DNA of 64,000 bases, from the NCBI RefSeq assembly GCF_001281025.1, contig NZ_CP012646.1:959001-1023000 (forward strand), read 5' to 3'. This DNA is from Streptococcus mitis. Lineage in GTDB: Bacteria; Bacillota; Bacilli; Lactobacillales; Streptococcaceae. The notes beneath the pieces were generated by a model. That model did no database searches, was not told the DNA's origin, and worked only from the letters and a program-made list of their open reading frames with translations. Positions 12,501-20,361 of this stretch are shown in pieces (positions within the stretch are counted from its first letter, which is position 1; every line of letters begins with the position of its first letter). Both the position numbers and the translations under genes were made by a program.

Positions 12501-14746
12501 AAGCCAAAGCAGACGCAGCGAAGACTGCAATCGACAATGCGACAACAAATAATGCAGTAACTCAAGCTAAAAACGCTGGAGCAACGAGTGTATCTTCAGT
12601 AAATCCAACAGCGCAAGCTAAGCCAGCGGCTAAAAAAGCAATAGACGATGCGCTGAAAGCTAAGGAAGCAGAAATCGATGCGAACAACGACTTAACAGCA
12701 ATCGACAACGCAACAACAAATGATGCAGTAACTCAAGCTAAAAATGATGGAGCAACAAGTGTAGACTCAGTAAATCCAACAGCTGAGACAAAACCGGCAG
12801 CTAAGAAAGCAATCGACGATGCGCTGAAAGCTAAAAATGACGCGATCGATGCGAACAACGACTTAACAGACGAAGAGAAAACTGCAGCCAAAGCAGACGC
12901 TAAAGCGAAAGCTGACACAACTAAGGAAGCAATCGACAACGCAAAAACAAACGATGCAGTCGATCAAGCTAAGTCAATTGGTATAGCAGAAGTGACTTCA
13001 GTAAACCCAGACGCAGTAGCGAAAACAGAAGCTAAACAAGCAATCGACGAAGCTCTTAAAGCTAAGAATGCCGAGATAGATTCTCGTCCAGACTTAACGG
13101 AAGAAGAGAAAACTGTGGCTAAGGAAGATGTGAAAGCGAAAGCAGACGCAGCGAAACAAGCAATCGATAAAGCAACAACAAACGATGCGGTAGAACAAGC
13201 TAAGGCTAACGGAGCAACAGAAGTCATCTCAGTCAATCCAGCAGCAGTAGCGAAGGAAGAAGCTAAGCAAGCCATTGATGAAGCTCTTAAAGCTAAGAAT
13301 GCCGAGATAGATTCTCGTCTAGACTTAACTGACGAAGAGAAAACTGTGGCTAAGGAATATGCAAAAGATAAAGCTGATACAGCTAAGGAAGTAATCGATA
13401 AAGCGACAACAAACGAAGAAGTCGCTCAAGCTAAGCCTAACGGAACAACAGAAGTAAACAATGTAAATCCAGACGCAGTAGCGAAGCCAGAAGCTAAGCA
13501 AGCAATCGATGATGCATTGAAAGCTAAAAATGACGCGATCGATGCGAACAACGACTTAACAGCCGAAGAAAAAACTGTAGCGAAAACTGACGCGAAAGCA
13601 AAAGCAGATGCAGCGAAAGAAGCAATCGATAATGCAACAACAAATGCAGAAGTCAACCAAGCTAAGTCAACTGGTATTGAGGAAGTGAACTCAGTCAATC
13701 CAACGCCAGTAGCTAAGACAACAGCTAAGAAAGCAATAGAAGATGCACTAAAAGCTAAGAATGCCGAGATAGATTTTCGTGCAGACTTAACAGATGGGGA
13801 GAAGACTGCAGCGAAAGCTGACGCGAAAGCAAAAGCAGATGCAGCGAAAGAAGCAATCGATAATGCAACAACAAACGCAGAAGTCGCTCAAGTTAAGTCA
13901 ACTGGAACAACAGAAGTCACTTCAGTTAATCCAGTAGCAGTGGCGAAGCCAGCAGCGAAGCAAGCAATAGAAGATGCACTAAAAGCTAAGAACGATGAGA
14001 TTAATGCTCGCACAGACTTAACAGCCGAAGAGAAAATTGTTGCTAAGGCTGAAGCAAAAGCTAAAGCAGACTCAGCCAAACAAGCCATCGATAGCGCAAC
14101 AACAAACGAGTCGGTAGAACAAGCTAAGACTAATGGAGCAACAAGTGTAGAATCAGTCAATCCAACGCCAGTAGCTAAGAAAGCAGCTAAGGTAGCAATT
14201 GATGATGCACTAAAAGCTAAGAATGCTGAGCTAGACAACCGTCTGGATTTAACAGCGGAAGAAAAAGCTAAAGCTAAAGAAGAAGCTAAGTCTAAAGCAG
14301 ACGCAGCGAAAGAAGCCATCGACAACGCGACAACAAAAGCAGAAGTCGACCAAGCTAAGTCAACTGGTATTGAGGAAGTGAACTCAGTCAATCCGATCGC
14401 ACAAATTAGACCGGCAGTTGGAGTAAGTACTGGAGTTCATGTAAACTCAGCTAATCCAACTTCTAAAGAAAAACCACAGGAAAAACAAGCAATAGACCAA
14501 GTATTGAAAACTGATGAAGCCAAAGCTAAAGTGAAAGATAGTGTAGCATCTACTATCTCACAACTTGAAAATGAGAATCAGCAAGTAGCTACTAATCAGC
14601 GTGTAGTGGCTAGAGAATTGCCAAATACAGGTACAACAGAATCCATAACAGCAATTGTTGCAGCAACAGCTAGTGCGATACTTGGTTTTGGTCTTATTGC
14701 TCGTCGTCGAAAAGAAGATGAAGAAGACAAATTAGAAAATCAGTAA
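6578..14746 (+). CDS. Giant LPXTG-anchored adhesin with 25 DUF1542 repeats
   Basis: A 2722-residue wall-anchored surface protein. It has a YSIRK-type signal (FSIRKYSFG, 21-29), a likely cleavage near VSA-DQ (49/50), a helical FIVAR-like segment (about 90-160), and a folded N-terminal region (about 215-380). Two related 90-residue modules ending in (Y/T)DGST-TKP follow. The array of 77-residue DUF1542 units covers residues 704-2610. LPNTG is at 2681-2685, followed by a membrane helix and an RRRKEDEEDK tail. DUF1542 arrays occur in long fibrillar adhesins such as staphylococcal Ebh; the ligand here cannot be predicted. I do not recall this gene between zmpB and pabB in pneumococcal references, so it looks accessory. 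ATG 6578 is preceded by a weak AAAGAG. Confidence 0.9.
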   Translation: MKNKITVKSLENQKKEKIMRFSIRKYSFGAASVAVAAFLMFLGNGAVSADQLKVTEETSSKVELAQEGGDKAENQSESKISEPKISKPELDKNQLANYVGEIEGKISSGAYTNKTEESVVSLAAELASAKATLASASTQEELTNAYQKLVTAVNSKLRNKPVEKKEIVSTDTTEGKETVGIEAENTEKASESNAIENTGANDSRNGSKIEADTTFRAAVNQDPKVDFTFSIPSEKKIYIYNEEHFSLEIPVYSETGKIRYATIKKGSRQRFPNVAGTDNDLDVEFGFTARVINRAETAGVTSDASQANPAKIVITGRPNDVLKKHRDYTKQETQTLNIGTRYVQVVDDQGRENLKKGDSIADPGYFYLVLKAQSKKYALRSQPTDEKISVTSLTNPTAEDLQKIKDSIQLEYSTTNEDARFADKRGTLVEHPEDVIQSVNIVGNNIVVTFTDGSTKTKPVGEIVRKNTPPTVNLPYSNEANRNIYIYSGEETDLTFTATDESKIKDLKLRGPGDVNYNNATSYGLAVGKVTDSALSSGEGSVSEDKKTATIKMTGTTNLTADQKWTSVIVAKDDNNGESAPFNGRINATTNPAERQKIEGYVEFVVKNQTTKYDIKTPEGTVSVVDPANVTADEFEKIKEKVKIEYSQTNDDANLTSKRGQAVEIQASRISTITKDANGNLVVMYKDGSTDTKPLSEFTSLNKQPAIDAINTAADKKIAEINSNTNATAEEKAAAIEKVNADKTKALTAINDNSVTTKAALDNAKTSGTTVISNDNPVVTKKDTAKAAIDTALREKAAAIDTNNDLTTEEKNAAKADAQAKANAAKTAIDNATTNVAVDSAQTAGTTSVSSVTPTAVAKPVAKKAIDDALKAKEAQLDARNDLTTEEKEAAKADAQARATAAKNNIDTATTNSTVDNAKTTGVADVESVNPQASQKKTDAKNAVDEALKAKEAEIDANNDLTAEEKSKAKEDAKSKADVAKQAIDNATTNDAVTQAKNAGAISVDSVTPTPVAKPAAKQAIDDALKAKNDAIDSNNDLTAEEKAKAKEDAKAKADAAKQAIDNATTNDAVEQAKNDGATSISSVTPTPTAKPAAKQAIDDALKAKNDAIDANNDLTDEEKTAAKADAKAKSDAAKQAIDKATTNDAVTQAKNDGATSVDSVTPTPVAKPAAKQAIDEALKAKEAAIDANNDLTAEEKTKAKEDAKAKADAAKQAIDQATTNAAVEQAKADGATSVDSVTPTAQAKPAAKQAIDEALKAKEAAIDANNDLTAEEKAKAKEDAKAKADAAKQAIDSATTNAAVEQAKNDGATSISSVTPTPTAKPAAKQAIDDALKAKNDAIDANNDLTDEEKTAAKADAKAKSDAAKQAIDKATTNDAVTQAKNDGATSVDSVTPTPVAKPAAKKAIDEALKAKEAAIDANNDLTAEEKTKAKEDAKAKADAAKQAIDQATTNAAVEQAKADGATSVSLVTPTAQAKPAAKQAIDEALKAKEAAIDANNDLTAEEKAKAKEDAKAKADAAKQAIDSATTNAAVEQAKNDGATSISSVTPTPTAKPAAKQAIDDALKAKNDAIDANNDLTDEEKTAAKADAKAKADAAKQAIDNATTNDAVEKAKNDGVTSVSSVSPTAQAKPAAKQAIDDALKAKEAAIDANNDLTDEEKTAAKADAKAKADAAKTAIDNATTNDTVTQAKNDGATSVSSVTPTPTAKPAAKKAIEDALKAKEAAINANNDLTDEEKAKAKQEAQDKAAAAKQAIDNATTNAGVDQAKANGTTEVNNVNPTAVAKPAAKKAIDDALKAKNDAIDARDNLTAEEKIAAKEEAKAKADAAKTAIDNATTNDAVTQAKNDGAASVSSVTPTPVAKPAAKKAIDDALKAKEAAIDANNDLTDEEKTAAKADAKAKADAAKTAIDNATTNDEVEQAKNDGATSVDSVTPTPVAKPEAKKAVEDALKAKEAEIDARDDLTAEEKTAAKEEAKAKADAAKTAIDNATTNNAVTQAKNAGATSVSSVNPTAQAKPAAKKAIDDALKAKEAEIDANNDLTAIDNATTNDAVTQAKNDGATSVDSVNPTAETKPAAKKAIDDALKAKNDAIDANNDLTDEEKTAAKADAKAKADTTKEAIDNAKTNDAVDQAKSIGIAEVTSVNPDAVAKTEAKQAIDEALKAKNAEIDSRPDLTEEEKTVAKEDVKAKADAAKQAIDKATTNDAVEQAKANGATEVISVNPAAVAKEEAKQAIDEALKAKNAEIDSRLDLTDEEKTVAKEYAKDKADTAKEVIDKATTNEEVAQAKPNGTTEVNNVNPDAVAKPEAKQAIDDALKAKNDAIDANNDLTAEEKTVAKTDAKAKADAAKEAIDNATTNAEVNQAKSTGIEEVNSVNPTPVAKTTAKKAIEDALKAKNAEIDFRADLTDGEKTAAKADAKAKADAAKEAIDNATTNAEVAQVKSTGTTEVTSVNPVAVAKPAAKQAIEDALKAKNDEINARTDLTAEEKIVAKAEAKAKADSAKQAIDSATTNESVEQAKTNGATSVESVNPTPVAKKAAKVAIDDALKAKNAELDNRLDLTAEEKAKAKEEAKSKADAAKEAIDNATTKAEVDQAKSTGIEEVNSVNPIAQIRPAVGVSTGVHVNSANPTSKEKPQEKQAIDQVLKTDEAKAKVKDSVASTISQLENENQQVATNQRVVARELPNTGTTESITAIVAATASAILGFGLIARRRKEDEEDKLENQ
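8689..14407 (+). repeat. Tandem array of 231-bp DUF1542 units
   Basis: Twenty-five in-frame copies of a 231-bp (77-residue) unit, starting with a K-x-x-A-K-x-A-I-D pattern and ending in VTPTP/VNPTA. Unit 1 is the most diverged and unit 18 (12620-12790) lacks 60 bp. Central units 6-11 are almost identical at the DNA level, while the terminal units have drifted. This gradient is expected when copies are homogenised by recombination in the middle of an array. Confidence 0.93.
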
Positions 14747-14802
14747 CGATTTCTAACAGTTGCAACTCCTTTTTTGAGACTAAGTAGATAATATTATTCT
14801 TA

Positions 14803-14845
14803 AAACTCTCCTAGAGCAAAATAGCTACTAGGAGAGTTTTTTCTC
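14803..14845 (+). terminator. Terminator after the adhesin gene
   Basis: A perfect 12-bp stem (AAACTCTCCTAG at 14803-14814 with its complement at 14828-14839) is followed by a T-run. A second hairpin (CTCATCTGC/GCGGATGAG, about 14880-14900, then GGTTTTCTTATTTT) lies just before the pabB promoter. Confidence 0.9.
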
Positions 14846-14915
14846 TAATCAGAAGATACGTGACGGGACTAAAAACAATCTCATCTGCTTTGCGGATGAG
14901 GGTTTTCTTATTTTG

Positions 14916-14930
14916 TGCTATACTTAAGAT
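14916..14930 (+). promoter_or_regulatory. pabB promoter directly abutting the start codon
   Basis: An extended -10 box TGC-TATACT (TATACT at 14919-14924) ends six bases before ATG 14931. No Shine-Dalgarno exists in the gap, so transcription should start at or next to the A of the start codon, giving a leaderless mRNA. Confidence 0.7.
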
Positions 14931-16652
14931 ATGCATAGAAAAACAGTGATTGATTTTAGGGCTTTGGGCGAGAGATACACCTTTACCCAGCCTATTAAAG
15001 AGTTGAAAACGAGAAATGTAGCAGAAGTGGCAGATTTGCTGGTACAAGTGGAAAGCTACCAAGAGCAAGGCTACTATGTGGTGGGCTATGTCAGCTACGA
15101 GGCTGCACCTGCTTTTGAGGAGAAATTAGCAGTTCATAAAGCTCCTTTACTGGACGAGTATTTGCTTTACTTTACTGTTCACGATAGGGTGGAGACATCT
15201 CCTATTCCCCTGACTTATGATGAGGTTGATTTGCCTTCAAATTGGCAGGAAGTGACGTCTGAAGCAGATTATGAAAAGGCGATTGCTCAGATTCACCATC
15301 ATTTGCGGCAGGGGGACACCTATCAGGTCAACTACACCGTCCAACTCAAGCAAAAATTAAGTGCCAATCCTTTTGCCATCTACAATCGTATGGTAGTAGA
15401 GCAGGAGGCGGGCTACAATGCTTATGTTGAACATGACGAGATGGCAGTGATTTCCATGAGTCCAGAACTCTTTTTTGAGCAAAATGACCGCGAGTTGACA
15501 ACACGACCAATGAAGGGAACGACTCAGCGTGGGGTAACTGACCAAGAAGATCTTGAACAGGCCAGTTGGTTGGAGCAGGATTCTAAAAATCGCTCTGAAA
15601 ATATGATGATTGTGGACCTCTTGCGCAATGACATGAACCGTATTTCTGAGGTGGGGAGTGAGCATGTAGAGCGTCTTTGCCAAGTGGAACAGTATTCAAC
15701 GGTTTGGCAGATGACTTCGACCATCAAGAGTTGGTTGCGAGAGGATGTTGACCTTGTAGAAATATTCCGTTCTCTCTTTCCTTGTGGTTCCATAACGGGA
15801 GCTCCGAAAATTGCGACTATGGAAATTATAAAGGACTTGGAACCACAACCGCGTGGAGTCTACTGCGGAACGATTGGTCTCCTGCTTCCAAGTGGACGAC
15901 GGATTTTTAATGTTGCTATCCGGACTATTCAACTGCATCAAGGGAAAGCCATCTATGGAGTTGGAGGTGGGATTACTTGGGATAGTACATGGGAGTCTGA
16001 ATATCGTGAAGTTCATCAAAAGGCGGCTGTTCTCTATCGTAAACAAGCTCGTTTCAAACTGATTACTACAGGGAAAATCAGCCAGAAGAACTTGCTGTTT
16101 GAAGAACAACATATAGAAAGGCTGAGAAAAGCTAGTCGGTATTTTGCCTTTCCATTTGATTCAGAAAACTTGAAACAAAAGATAGAGGAAGAGTGTCAGG
16201 CTTGTGATGCTAATCAAGATTACCGCTTGCGTATTTCTCTCGACAAGTCTGGAGAGATAGAACTCAGTCGTCAAGTATTAACACCCCTTAGTCCAAGTTT
16301 TTGTCAGGCCAAACTTTGCCTTCAGGAAGCCAATTTGCAACAAGCCTTTACCTACTTCAAAACGACTCACCGACCGCATTTGAGCCTAGGTGAACAAGAG
16401 AAGATTTACCATAATGTAAAAGGAGAACTTCTTGAAATCTCTATCGGAAATTTGGTTCTGAAAATCGATGGGAAACTCTATACACCGCCTATCCGACTTG
16501 GAATCTTGCCAGGAATTTATCGTCAGCATTTGCTGGAAACAGGACAGGTAGAAGAGAAAGTCTTGACCTTGGCAGAATTAACCCAAGCAGAAGCCATCTA
16601 TGGCTGTAACGCGGTGAGGGGCTTGTATGAATTGTCAGTAAAGGAGAGATAA
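14931..16652 (+). CDS. pabB: Aminodeoxychorismate synthase component I / ADC lyase fusion
   Basis: A 573-residue fusion for p-aminobenzoate synthesis on the folate route. Residues 1 to about 370 are a chorismate-binding PabB domain with the signature CGSITGAPK (near 284-292). Residues from about 385 to the end (FEEQHIERLRKASRYF, then YHNVKGELLEIS, then YGCNAVRGL) are a class IV aminotransferase-fold domain of PabC type. PabB converts chorismate and ammonia to aminodeoxychorismate; PabC releases pyruvate to give p-aminobenzoate. No pabA glutaminase is in the window. The next gene starts on the base after the stop, so they are co-transcribed. The start lacks a ribosome binding site and fits leaderless expression. 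Confidence 0.92.
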   Translation: MHRKTVIDFRALGERYTFTQPIKELKTRNVAEVADLLVQVESYQEQGYYVVGYVSYEAAPAFEEKLAVHKAPLLDEYLLYFTVHDRVETSPIPLTYDEVDLPSNWQEVTSEADYEKAIAQIHHHLRQGDTYQVNYTVQLKQKLSANPFAIYNRMVVEQEAGYNAYVEHDEMAVISMSPELFFEQNDRELTTRPMKGTTQRGVTDQEDLEQASWLEQDSKNRSENMMIVDLLRNDMNRISEVGSEHVERLCQVEQYSTVWQMTSTIKSWLREDVDLVEIFRSLFPCGSITGAPKIATMEIIKDLEPQPRGVYCGTIGLLLPSGRRIFNVAIRTIQLHQGKAIYGVGGGITWDSTWESEYREVHQKAAVLYRKQARFKLITTGKISQKNLLFEEQHIERLRKASRYFAFPFDSENLKQKIEEECQACDANQDYRLRISLDKSGEIELSRQVLTPLSPSFCQAKLCLQEANLQQAFTYFKTTHRPHLSLGEQEKIYHNVKGELLEISIGNLVLKIDGKLYTPPIRLGILPGIYRQHLLETGQVEEKVLTLAELTQAEAIYGCNAVRGLYELSVKER

Positions 16653-17270
16653 ATGAAACTAATATTTTTACATGGATTAGGCCAGTCAGCGGAGAGTTGG
16701 AAGGAAGTGCAGGAGTTACTTGCGGATTATCCCTCTGAAGCCCTCGACTTATTCCCTACGGGAATTACTAGCTATCAAGAAGCCAAGGAGCGCATTTATC
16801 AGCACTTGTCAGAGGAGACAGAACCTTTTGTCCTAATCGGTTTGTCCTTAGGAGCTGCACTTACATTAGAGCTGTCAAGTTACGATTTGCCAAATCTTCA
16901 GGCCTTGGTTTTGTCAGGCTGTCCATTGAAACTAGCTGGTAATATCCCTTTTTACATTCAGTTGCTGATTTTTAAACTACTTCCCAAAAGAGTATTTGAA
17001 AAACAGGGAGCAGACAAAGCTCTTATGGTCGGAGTTTCTGAGGAATTGAAGACACTTGATTTAACTGATATATCAAGGACTTGCCCCTATCCAACCTTAC
17101 TAATTTGTGGTAGCAAAGATAAACCGAATCTTAGTTCTATGAGAAGTCTTCATAAACTAATATCAGAATCTCAATTTCAGATTATACCAGATGGACCTCA
17201 TGTCTTGAATAAGGCTAAACCAAAGGAGTTTGTAGAAAAGATCAGAAGTTTCCTTGAATTGCTGAAATAA
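16653..17270 (+). CDS. Alpha/beta hydrolase
   Basis: A 205-residue cytosolic hydrolase of the alpha/beta fold. The N-terminal FLHGLGQS supplies the oxyanion loop, the nucleophile elbow is GLSLGA with S65, an acid is likely in CGSKDKPN, and the catalytic His is in DGPHVLN near the C-terminus. The substrate is unknown. The ATG directly follows the pabB stop with AAAGGAGAGATAA in front, so the pair forms one operon. The catalytic elements all appear intact. Confidence 0.82.
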   Translation: MKLIFLHGLGQSAESWKEVQELLADYPSEALDLFPTGITSYQEAKERIYQHLSEETEPFVLIGLSLGAALTLELSSYDLPNLQALVLSGCPLKLAGNIPFYIQLLIFKLLPKRVFEKQGADKALMVGVSEELKTLDLTDISRTCPYPTLLICGSKDKPNLSSMRSLHKLISESQFQIIPDGPHVLNKAKPKEFVEKIRSFLELLK

Positions 17271-17319
17271 GTTTGATAAAATAATATTGAAATCGATATC
17301 ATAATTATGGGAGAAAAAG

Positions 17320-18012
17320 ATGAACAAACGTCTATTTTTAAAAATGAGTCTGGCTACCTTGCCAGTTTTAGCCTTGTTTTCACAACCTGTGTTAGCAGAG
17401 GAAAACATTCATTTTTCTAGCTGTAAGGAAGCTTGGGAGAATGGATACTCGGATATTCACGAGGGAGAACCTGGTTATTCTGCCAAGTTAGACCGCGATC
17501 ATGATGGTGTGGCTTGCGAATTGAAAAATGCCCCTAAGGGTGCTTTTAAAGCAAAACAAGCGGCTACAACTCAAACCGACACAAGTTCAGCAACAGCAAG
17601 TGGTTGGGTTAAGCAGGACGGCGCTTGGTATTATTTTGACGGAAATGGAAATCCAGTGAAAAATGCTTGGCAGGGAAGCTATTACCTGAAAGCTGATGGT
17701 CAAATGGCACAGAGCGAATGGATTTATGACTCTTCTTATCAAACTTGGTATTATTTGAAATCAGATGGTTCTTATGAAAAAAATGCATGGCAAGGAGCTT
17801 ATTACCTTAAATCAAACGGTAAAATGGCACAAGGTGAGTGGGTTTATGACTCTTCTTATCAAGCCTGGTATTACTTGAAATCAGATGGTTCTTATGCTCG
17901 CAATGCATGGCAAGGAAATTACTATTTGAAATCAGATGGTAAAATGGCTAAAAATGAGCGAGTTGATGGAGGTCGCTACTATGTAGATGCTTCAGGTCTA
18001 TGGAAACCATAA
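17320..18012 (+). CDS. Choline-binding protein with N-terminal Excalibur domain
   Basis: A 230-residue secreted protein. A signal peptide covers about residues 1-26 (cleavage near VLA-EE). An Excalibur domain (CKEAWENGYSD, then DRDHDGVACE, about 35-67) carries the calcium-loop-like DxDxDGxxCE. A short Ala/Thr linker leads to about six choline-binding repeats, which should hold the protein on teichoic-acid phosphocholine. A 120-bp DNA repeat (two 20-residue choline modules) recurs from about 17728 and 17848. ATG 17320 has GGGAG upstream. A gene of this architecture lies at the same place in pneumococcus. The catalytic or binding role of the Excalibur domain is not evident. Confidence 0.88.
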   Translation: MNKRLFLKMSLATLPVLALFSQPVLAEENIHFSSCKEAWENGYSDIHEGEPGYSAKLDRDHDGVACELKNAPKGAFKAKQAATTQTDTSSATASGWVKQDGAWYYFDGNGNPVKNAWQGSYYLKADGQMAQSEWIYDSSYQTWYYLKSDGSYEKNAWQGAYYLKSNGKMAQGEWVYDSSYQAWYYLKSDGSYARNAWQGNYYLKSDGKMAKNERVDGGRYYVDASGLWKP

Positions 18013-18046
18013 GTAAGGATAAAATCTAGAAAGTTAATGCAAACCT

Positions 18047-18075
18047 TTGCATAAATGAGTGAATTTTGTTATACT
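18047..18075 (+). promoter_or_regulatory. SigA promoter of glucokinase
   Basis: A -35 box TTGCAT (18047-18052), a 17-bp spacer and an extended -10 TGT-TATACT (TATACT at 18070-18075). This gives a leader of about 40 nt and excludes the upstream in-frame ATG at 18055 as start. Confidence 0.85.
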
Positions 18076-18123
18076 AGTACTGTAAGCATTTTCAATAAAT
18101 TCATAATAAAAAAGGAGAATATG

Positions 18124-19083
18124 ATGAGTCAAAAGATTATTGGGATTGACCTTGGTGGAACTTCTATCAAATTTGCAATTTTAACAACAGCAGGAGAAAT
18201 CCAAGAAAAATGGTCTATCAAGACTAACATTTTGGATGAGGGAAGTCATATCGTAGATGATATGATTGAGTCTATTCAACATCGTTTGGACTTGCTTGGA
18301 TTGGTAGCAGCAGACTTCCAAGGTATCGGAATGGGATCACCAGGTGTGGTTGACCGTGAAAAAGGGACTGTTATCGGTGCCTACAACCTCAACTGGAAAA
18401 CACTTCAACCAATCAAAGAGAAGATTGAAAAGGCTTTGGGTATTCCATTCTTCATCGATAATGATGCCAACGTAGCTGCTCTTGGTGAACGTTGGATGGG
18501 TGCTGGTGATAACCAACCAGACGTTGTCTTTATGACACTAGGTACAGGTGTTGGTGGCGGTATCGTTGCAGAAGGCAAATTGCTTCACGGTGTTGCTGGT
18601 GCAGCAGGTGAGCTTGGCCACATCACTGTTGACTTTGACCAACCAATCGCATGTACCTGTGGTAAGAAAGGCTGTCTTGAGACAGTCGCTTCTGCAACAG
18701 GGATTGTCAACTTGACTCGTCGCTATGCTGATGAATACGAAGGCGATGCAGCCTTGAAACGCTTGATTGATAACGGAGAAGAAGTAACTGCTAAGACTGT
18801 CTTTGATTTGGCAAAAGAAGGAGACGACCTTGCTTTGATCGTTTACCGTAACTTCTCACGTTACTTGGGAATCGCTTGTGCTAACATCGGATCAATCCTA
18901 AACCCATCAACAATCGTTATCGGTGGCGGTGTGTCAGCTGCAGGAGAATTCCTTCTACAAGGTGTTCAAAAGGTTTACGACGAAAATACTTTCCCACAAG
19001 TACGTACATCTACTAAATTAGCTCTTGCAACTCTAGGAAATGACGCTGGGGTTATCGGAGCAGCATCACTTGTATTGCAATAA
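18124..19083 (+). CDS. gki: Glucokinase (ROK family)
   Basis: A 319-residue ROK-family kinase that phosphorylates glucose to glucose-6-phosphate with ATP in the cytosol. The phosphate-binding DLGGTSIK is at residues 9-16, GAYNLNW contacts sugar, and the structural zinc motif CTCGKKGC spans 177-184. The frame is open from 18055, but that ATG precedes the promoter -10. AAGGAG at 18112-18117 is six bases from ATG 18124 and three from ATG 18121, so 18124 is preferred. It has its own promoter and is followed by a terminator-like element. The gene is widely used as an MLST locus in pneumococcus. Confidence 0.95.
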   Translation: MSQKIIGIDLGGTSIKFAILTTAGEIQEKWSIKTNILDEGSHIVDDMIESIQHRLDLLGLVAADFQGIGMGSPGVVDREKGTVIGAYNLNWKTLQPIKEKIEKALGIPFFIDNDANVAALGERWMGAGDNQPDVVFMTLGTGVGGGIVAEGKLLHGVAGAAGELGHITVDFDQPIACTCGKKGCLETVASATGIVNLTRRYADEYEGDAALKRLIDNGEEVTAKTVFDLAKEGDDLALIVYRNFSRYLGIACANIGSILNPSTIVIGGGVSAAGEFLLQGVQKVYDENTFPQVRTSTKLALATLGNDAGVIGAASLVLQ

Positions 19084-19089
19084 AATAGA

Positions 19090-19141
19090 TAAGGAGAAAA
19101 ACACTACTTTAAAGCGAGTGATTTTCCTCCTTTCTTTTTTT
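19090..19141 (+). terminator. Imperfect terminator after glucokinase
   Basis: AAGGAGAAAAACACT pairs imperfectly with AGTGATTTTCCTCCTT and runs into CTTTTTTT just before the thyA promoter (extended -10 TGC-TATACT at 19143-19151). Confidence 0.65.
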
Positions 19142-19180
19142 ATGCTATACTAGTTAGGACAATAAATGAGGTGAGAGTAA

Positions 19181-20020
19181 ATGACAAAAGCAGATACGAT
19201 TTTTAAAGAAAATATTGAACGAATCCTCAAAGATGGAGTCTTTTCTGAGCAGGCTCGTCCCAAGTACAAGGATGGGACTGTTGCCAACTCCAAGTACGTA
19301 ACGGGTGCCTTTGCAGAGTATGACTTATCTAAAGGAGAATTTCCAATCACAACCTTGCGTCCTATTGCCATCAAATCCGCAATCAAGGAAGTGCTCTGGA
19401 TTTACCAAGACCAGTCTAATAGCCTAGAAGTGCTCAATGACAAGTACAATGTTCACTACTGGAATGACTGGGAGGTGGGAGATACGGGAACTATTGGTGA
19501 GCGTTACGGGGCAGTCGTTAAGAAACACGATATTATCAATAAGCTTCTCAAGCAGTTGGAAGCTAATCCTTGGAACCGTCGAAACATTATCTCCCTTTGG
19601 GATTACCAAGCTTTTGAGGAGACAGATGGGCTGCTCCCCTGCGCCTTTCAGACCATGTTTGATGTCCGCCGTGTAGATGGAGAAATCTATCTGGATGCGA
19701 CCTTGACCCAGCGTTCTAACGACATGCTAGTGGCCCACCATATCAACGCTATGCAGTACGTGGCTCTTCAAATGATGATTGCCAAGCATTTTGGCTGGAA
19801 GGTTGGGAAGTTCTTCTACTTTATCAACAACCTCCATATCTATGATAATCAATTTGAACAAGCAGAGGAATTGCTTCGTCGGGAGCCGTCAAACTGCCAA
19901 CCACGTTTGGTCTTGAATGTGCCAGATAAGACCAATTTCTTTGATATCAAAGCAGAAGATTTTGAGTTGGTGGATTATGACCCTGTTAAGCCACAGTTGA
20001 AGTTTGACCTAGCTATTTAA
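19181..20020 (+). CDS. thyA: Thymidylate synthase
   Basis: A 279-residue enzyme that methylates dUMP to dTMP with methylene-tetrahydrofolate. The active-site Cys is C154 in [10 protein letters not shown], preceded by RRNIISLWD and followed by [17 protein letters not shown]. All family motifs are complete. ATG 19181 follows GAGGTGAGAG. The extended -10 at 19146-19151 places transcription about 25 nt upstream of the start. The gene is monocistronic, ending at a bidirectional terminator shared with the small minus-strand gene downstream. Confidence 0.96.
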   Translation: MTKADTIFKENIERILKDGVFSEQARPKYKDGTVANSKYVTGAFAEYDLSKGEFPITTLRPIAIKSAIKEVLWIYQDQSNSLEVLNDKYNVHYWNDWEVGDTGTIGERYGAVVKKHDIINKLLKQLEANPWNRRNIISLWDYQAFEETDGLLPCAFQTMFDVRRVDGEIYLDATLTQRSNDMLVAHHINAMQYVALQMMIAKHFGWKVGKFFYFINNLHIYDNQFEQAEELLRREPSNCQPRLVLNVPDKTNFFDIKAEDFELVDYDPVKPQLKFDLAI

Positions 20021-20030
20021 AAGAATAGAA

Positions 20031-20068
20031 AAAAGAAGTTGAGACAATGAATCCCAACTTCTTTTGTT
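20031..20068. terminator. Bidirectional terminator between thyA and the DUF3042 gene
   Basis: An 11-bp stem (AAAAGAAGTTG at 20031-20041 with CAACTTCTTTT at 20055-20065) is flanked by A-rich and T-rich arms. It can therefore stop both convergent transcripts. Confidence 0.85.
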
Positions 20069-20070
20069 TC

Positions 20071-20241
20071 TTAACGTGATACGCGGCGACGAGCTGCTTT
20101 TTTACGGTTTTCTTCGATGAAAGCTGCTTTTTGCTCTTCTGGTTCGATCACTTTCTTTTTAAATGCGTATACTGCACCTGCGACTGCAGCGACAGTTCCT
20201 GCGACACCTGTTACAAGACCTTTAGCGAATCCTTTAGCCAT
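20071..20241 (-). CDS. DUF3042 family small protein
   Basis: A 56-residue protein. It starts MAKGFAKGLVTGVAGTVAAV, a hydrophobic glycine/alanine-rich segment that may cross the membrane. It continues with YAFKKKVIEPEEQKAAFIEENR and ends in the very basic KKAARRRVSR. A strong AAAGGAGG lies eight bases upstream of the ATG on the minus strand (20242-20257). The family is common in streptococci and lactobacilli; no function is known to me. It is divergent from miaA, with which it shares a short intergenic region. Confidence 0.85.
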   Translation of the reverse strand: MAKGFAKGLVTGVAGTVAAVAGAVYAFKKKVIEPEEQKAAFIEENRKKAARRRVSR

Positions 20242-20313
20242 GAGTCTTCCTCCTTTATCTTCTTAATCAGCCAGCCCCTTCAAGAGGTCACATTTTTCTG
20301 ACCGACCTTTTTG

Positions 20314-20322
20314 TGTTATAAT
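20314..20322 (+). promoter_or_regulatory. Extended -10 promoter of the miaA operon
   Basis: TGT-TATAAT with the -10 at 20317-20322. Transcription should start near 20329, giving a leader of about 33 nt to ATG 20362. Confidence 0.75.
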
Positions 20323-20361
20323 AATATTAACGAAAAAATGGGAATTTTTCAAGGAAAAAAG

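Noticed and set aside
8572..14391. Long open frames on the minus strand across the adhesin repeats, with Ala/Ser/Phe-rich translations
   Set aside because: They mirror the biased codons of the DUF1542 units (GCA, AAA, GAT), repeat with the same 231-bp period and have no ribosome sites. They are shadows of the plus-strand gene.
8689..14407. Regular repeats that might suggest a CRISPR array
   Set aside because: The 231-bp units are coding, in frame throughout and without unique spacers.
18055..18123. Upstream in-frame start of glucokinase
   Set aside because: It lies before the -10 box (18070-18075) and has no ribosome site; the start at 18124 has AAGGAG.
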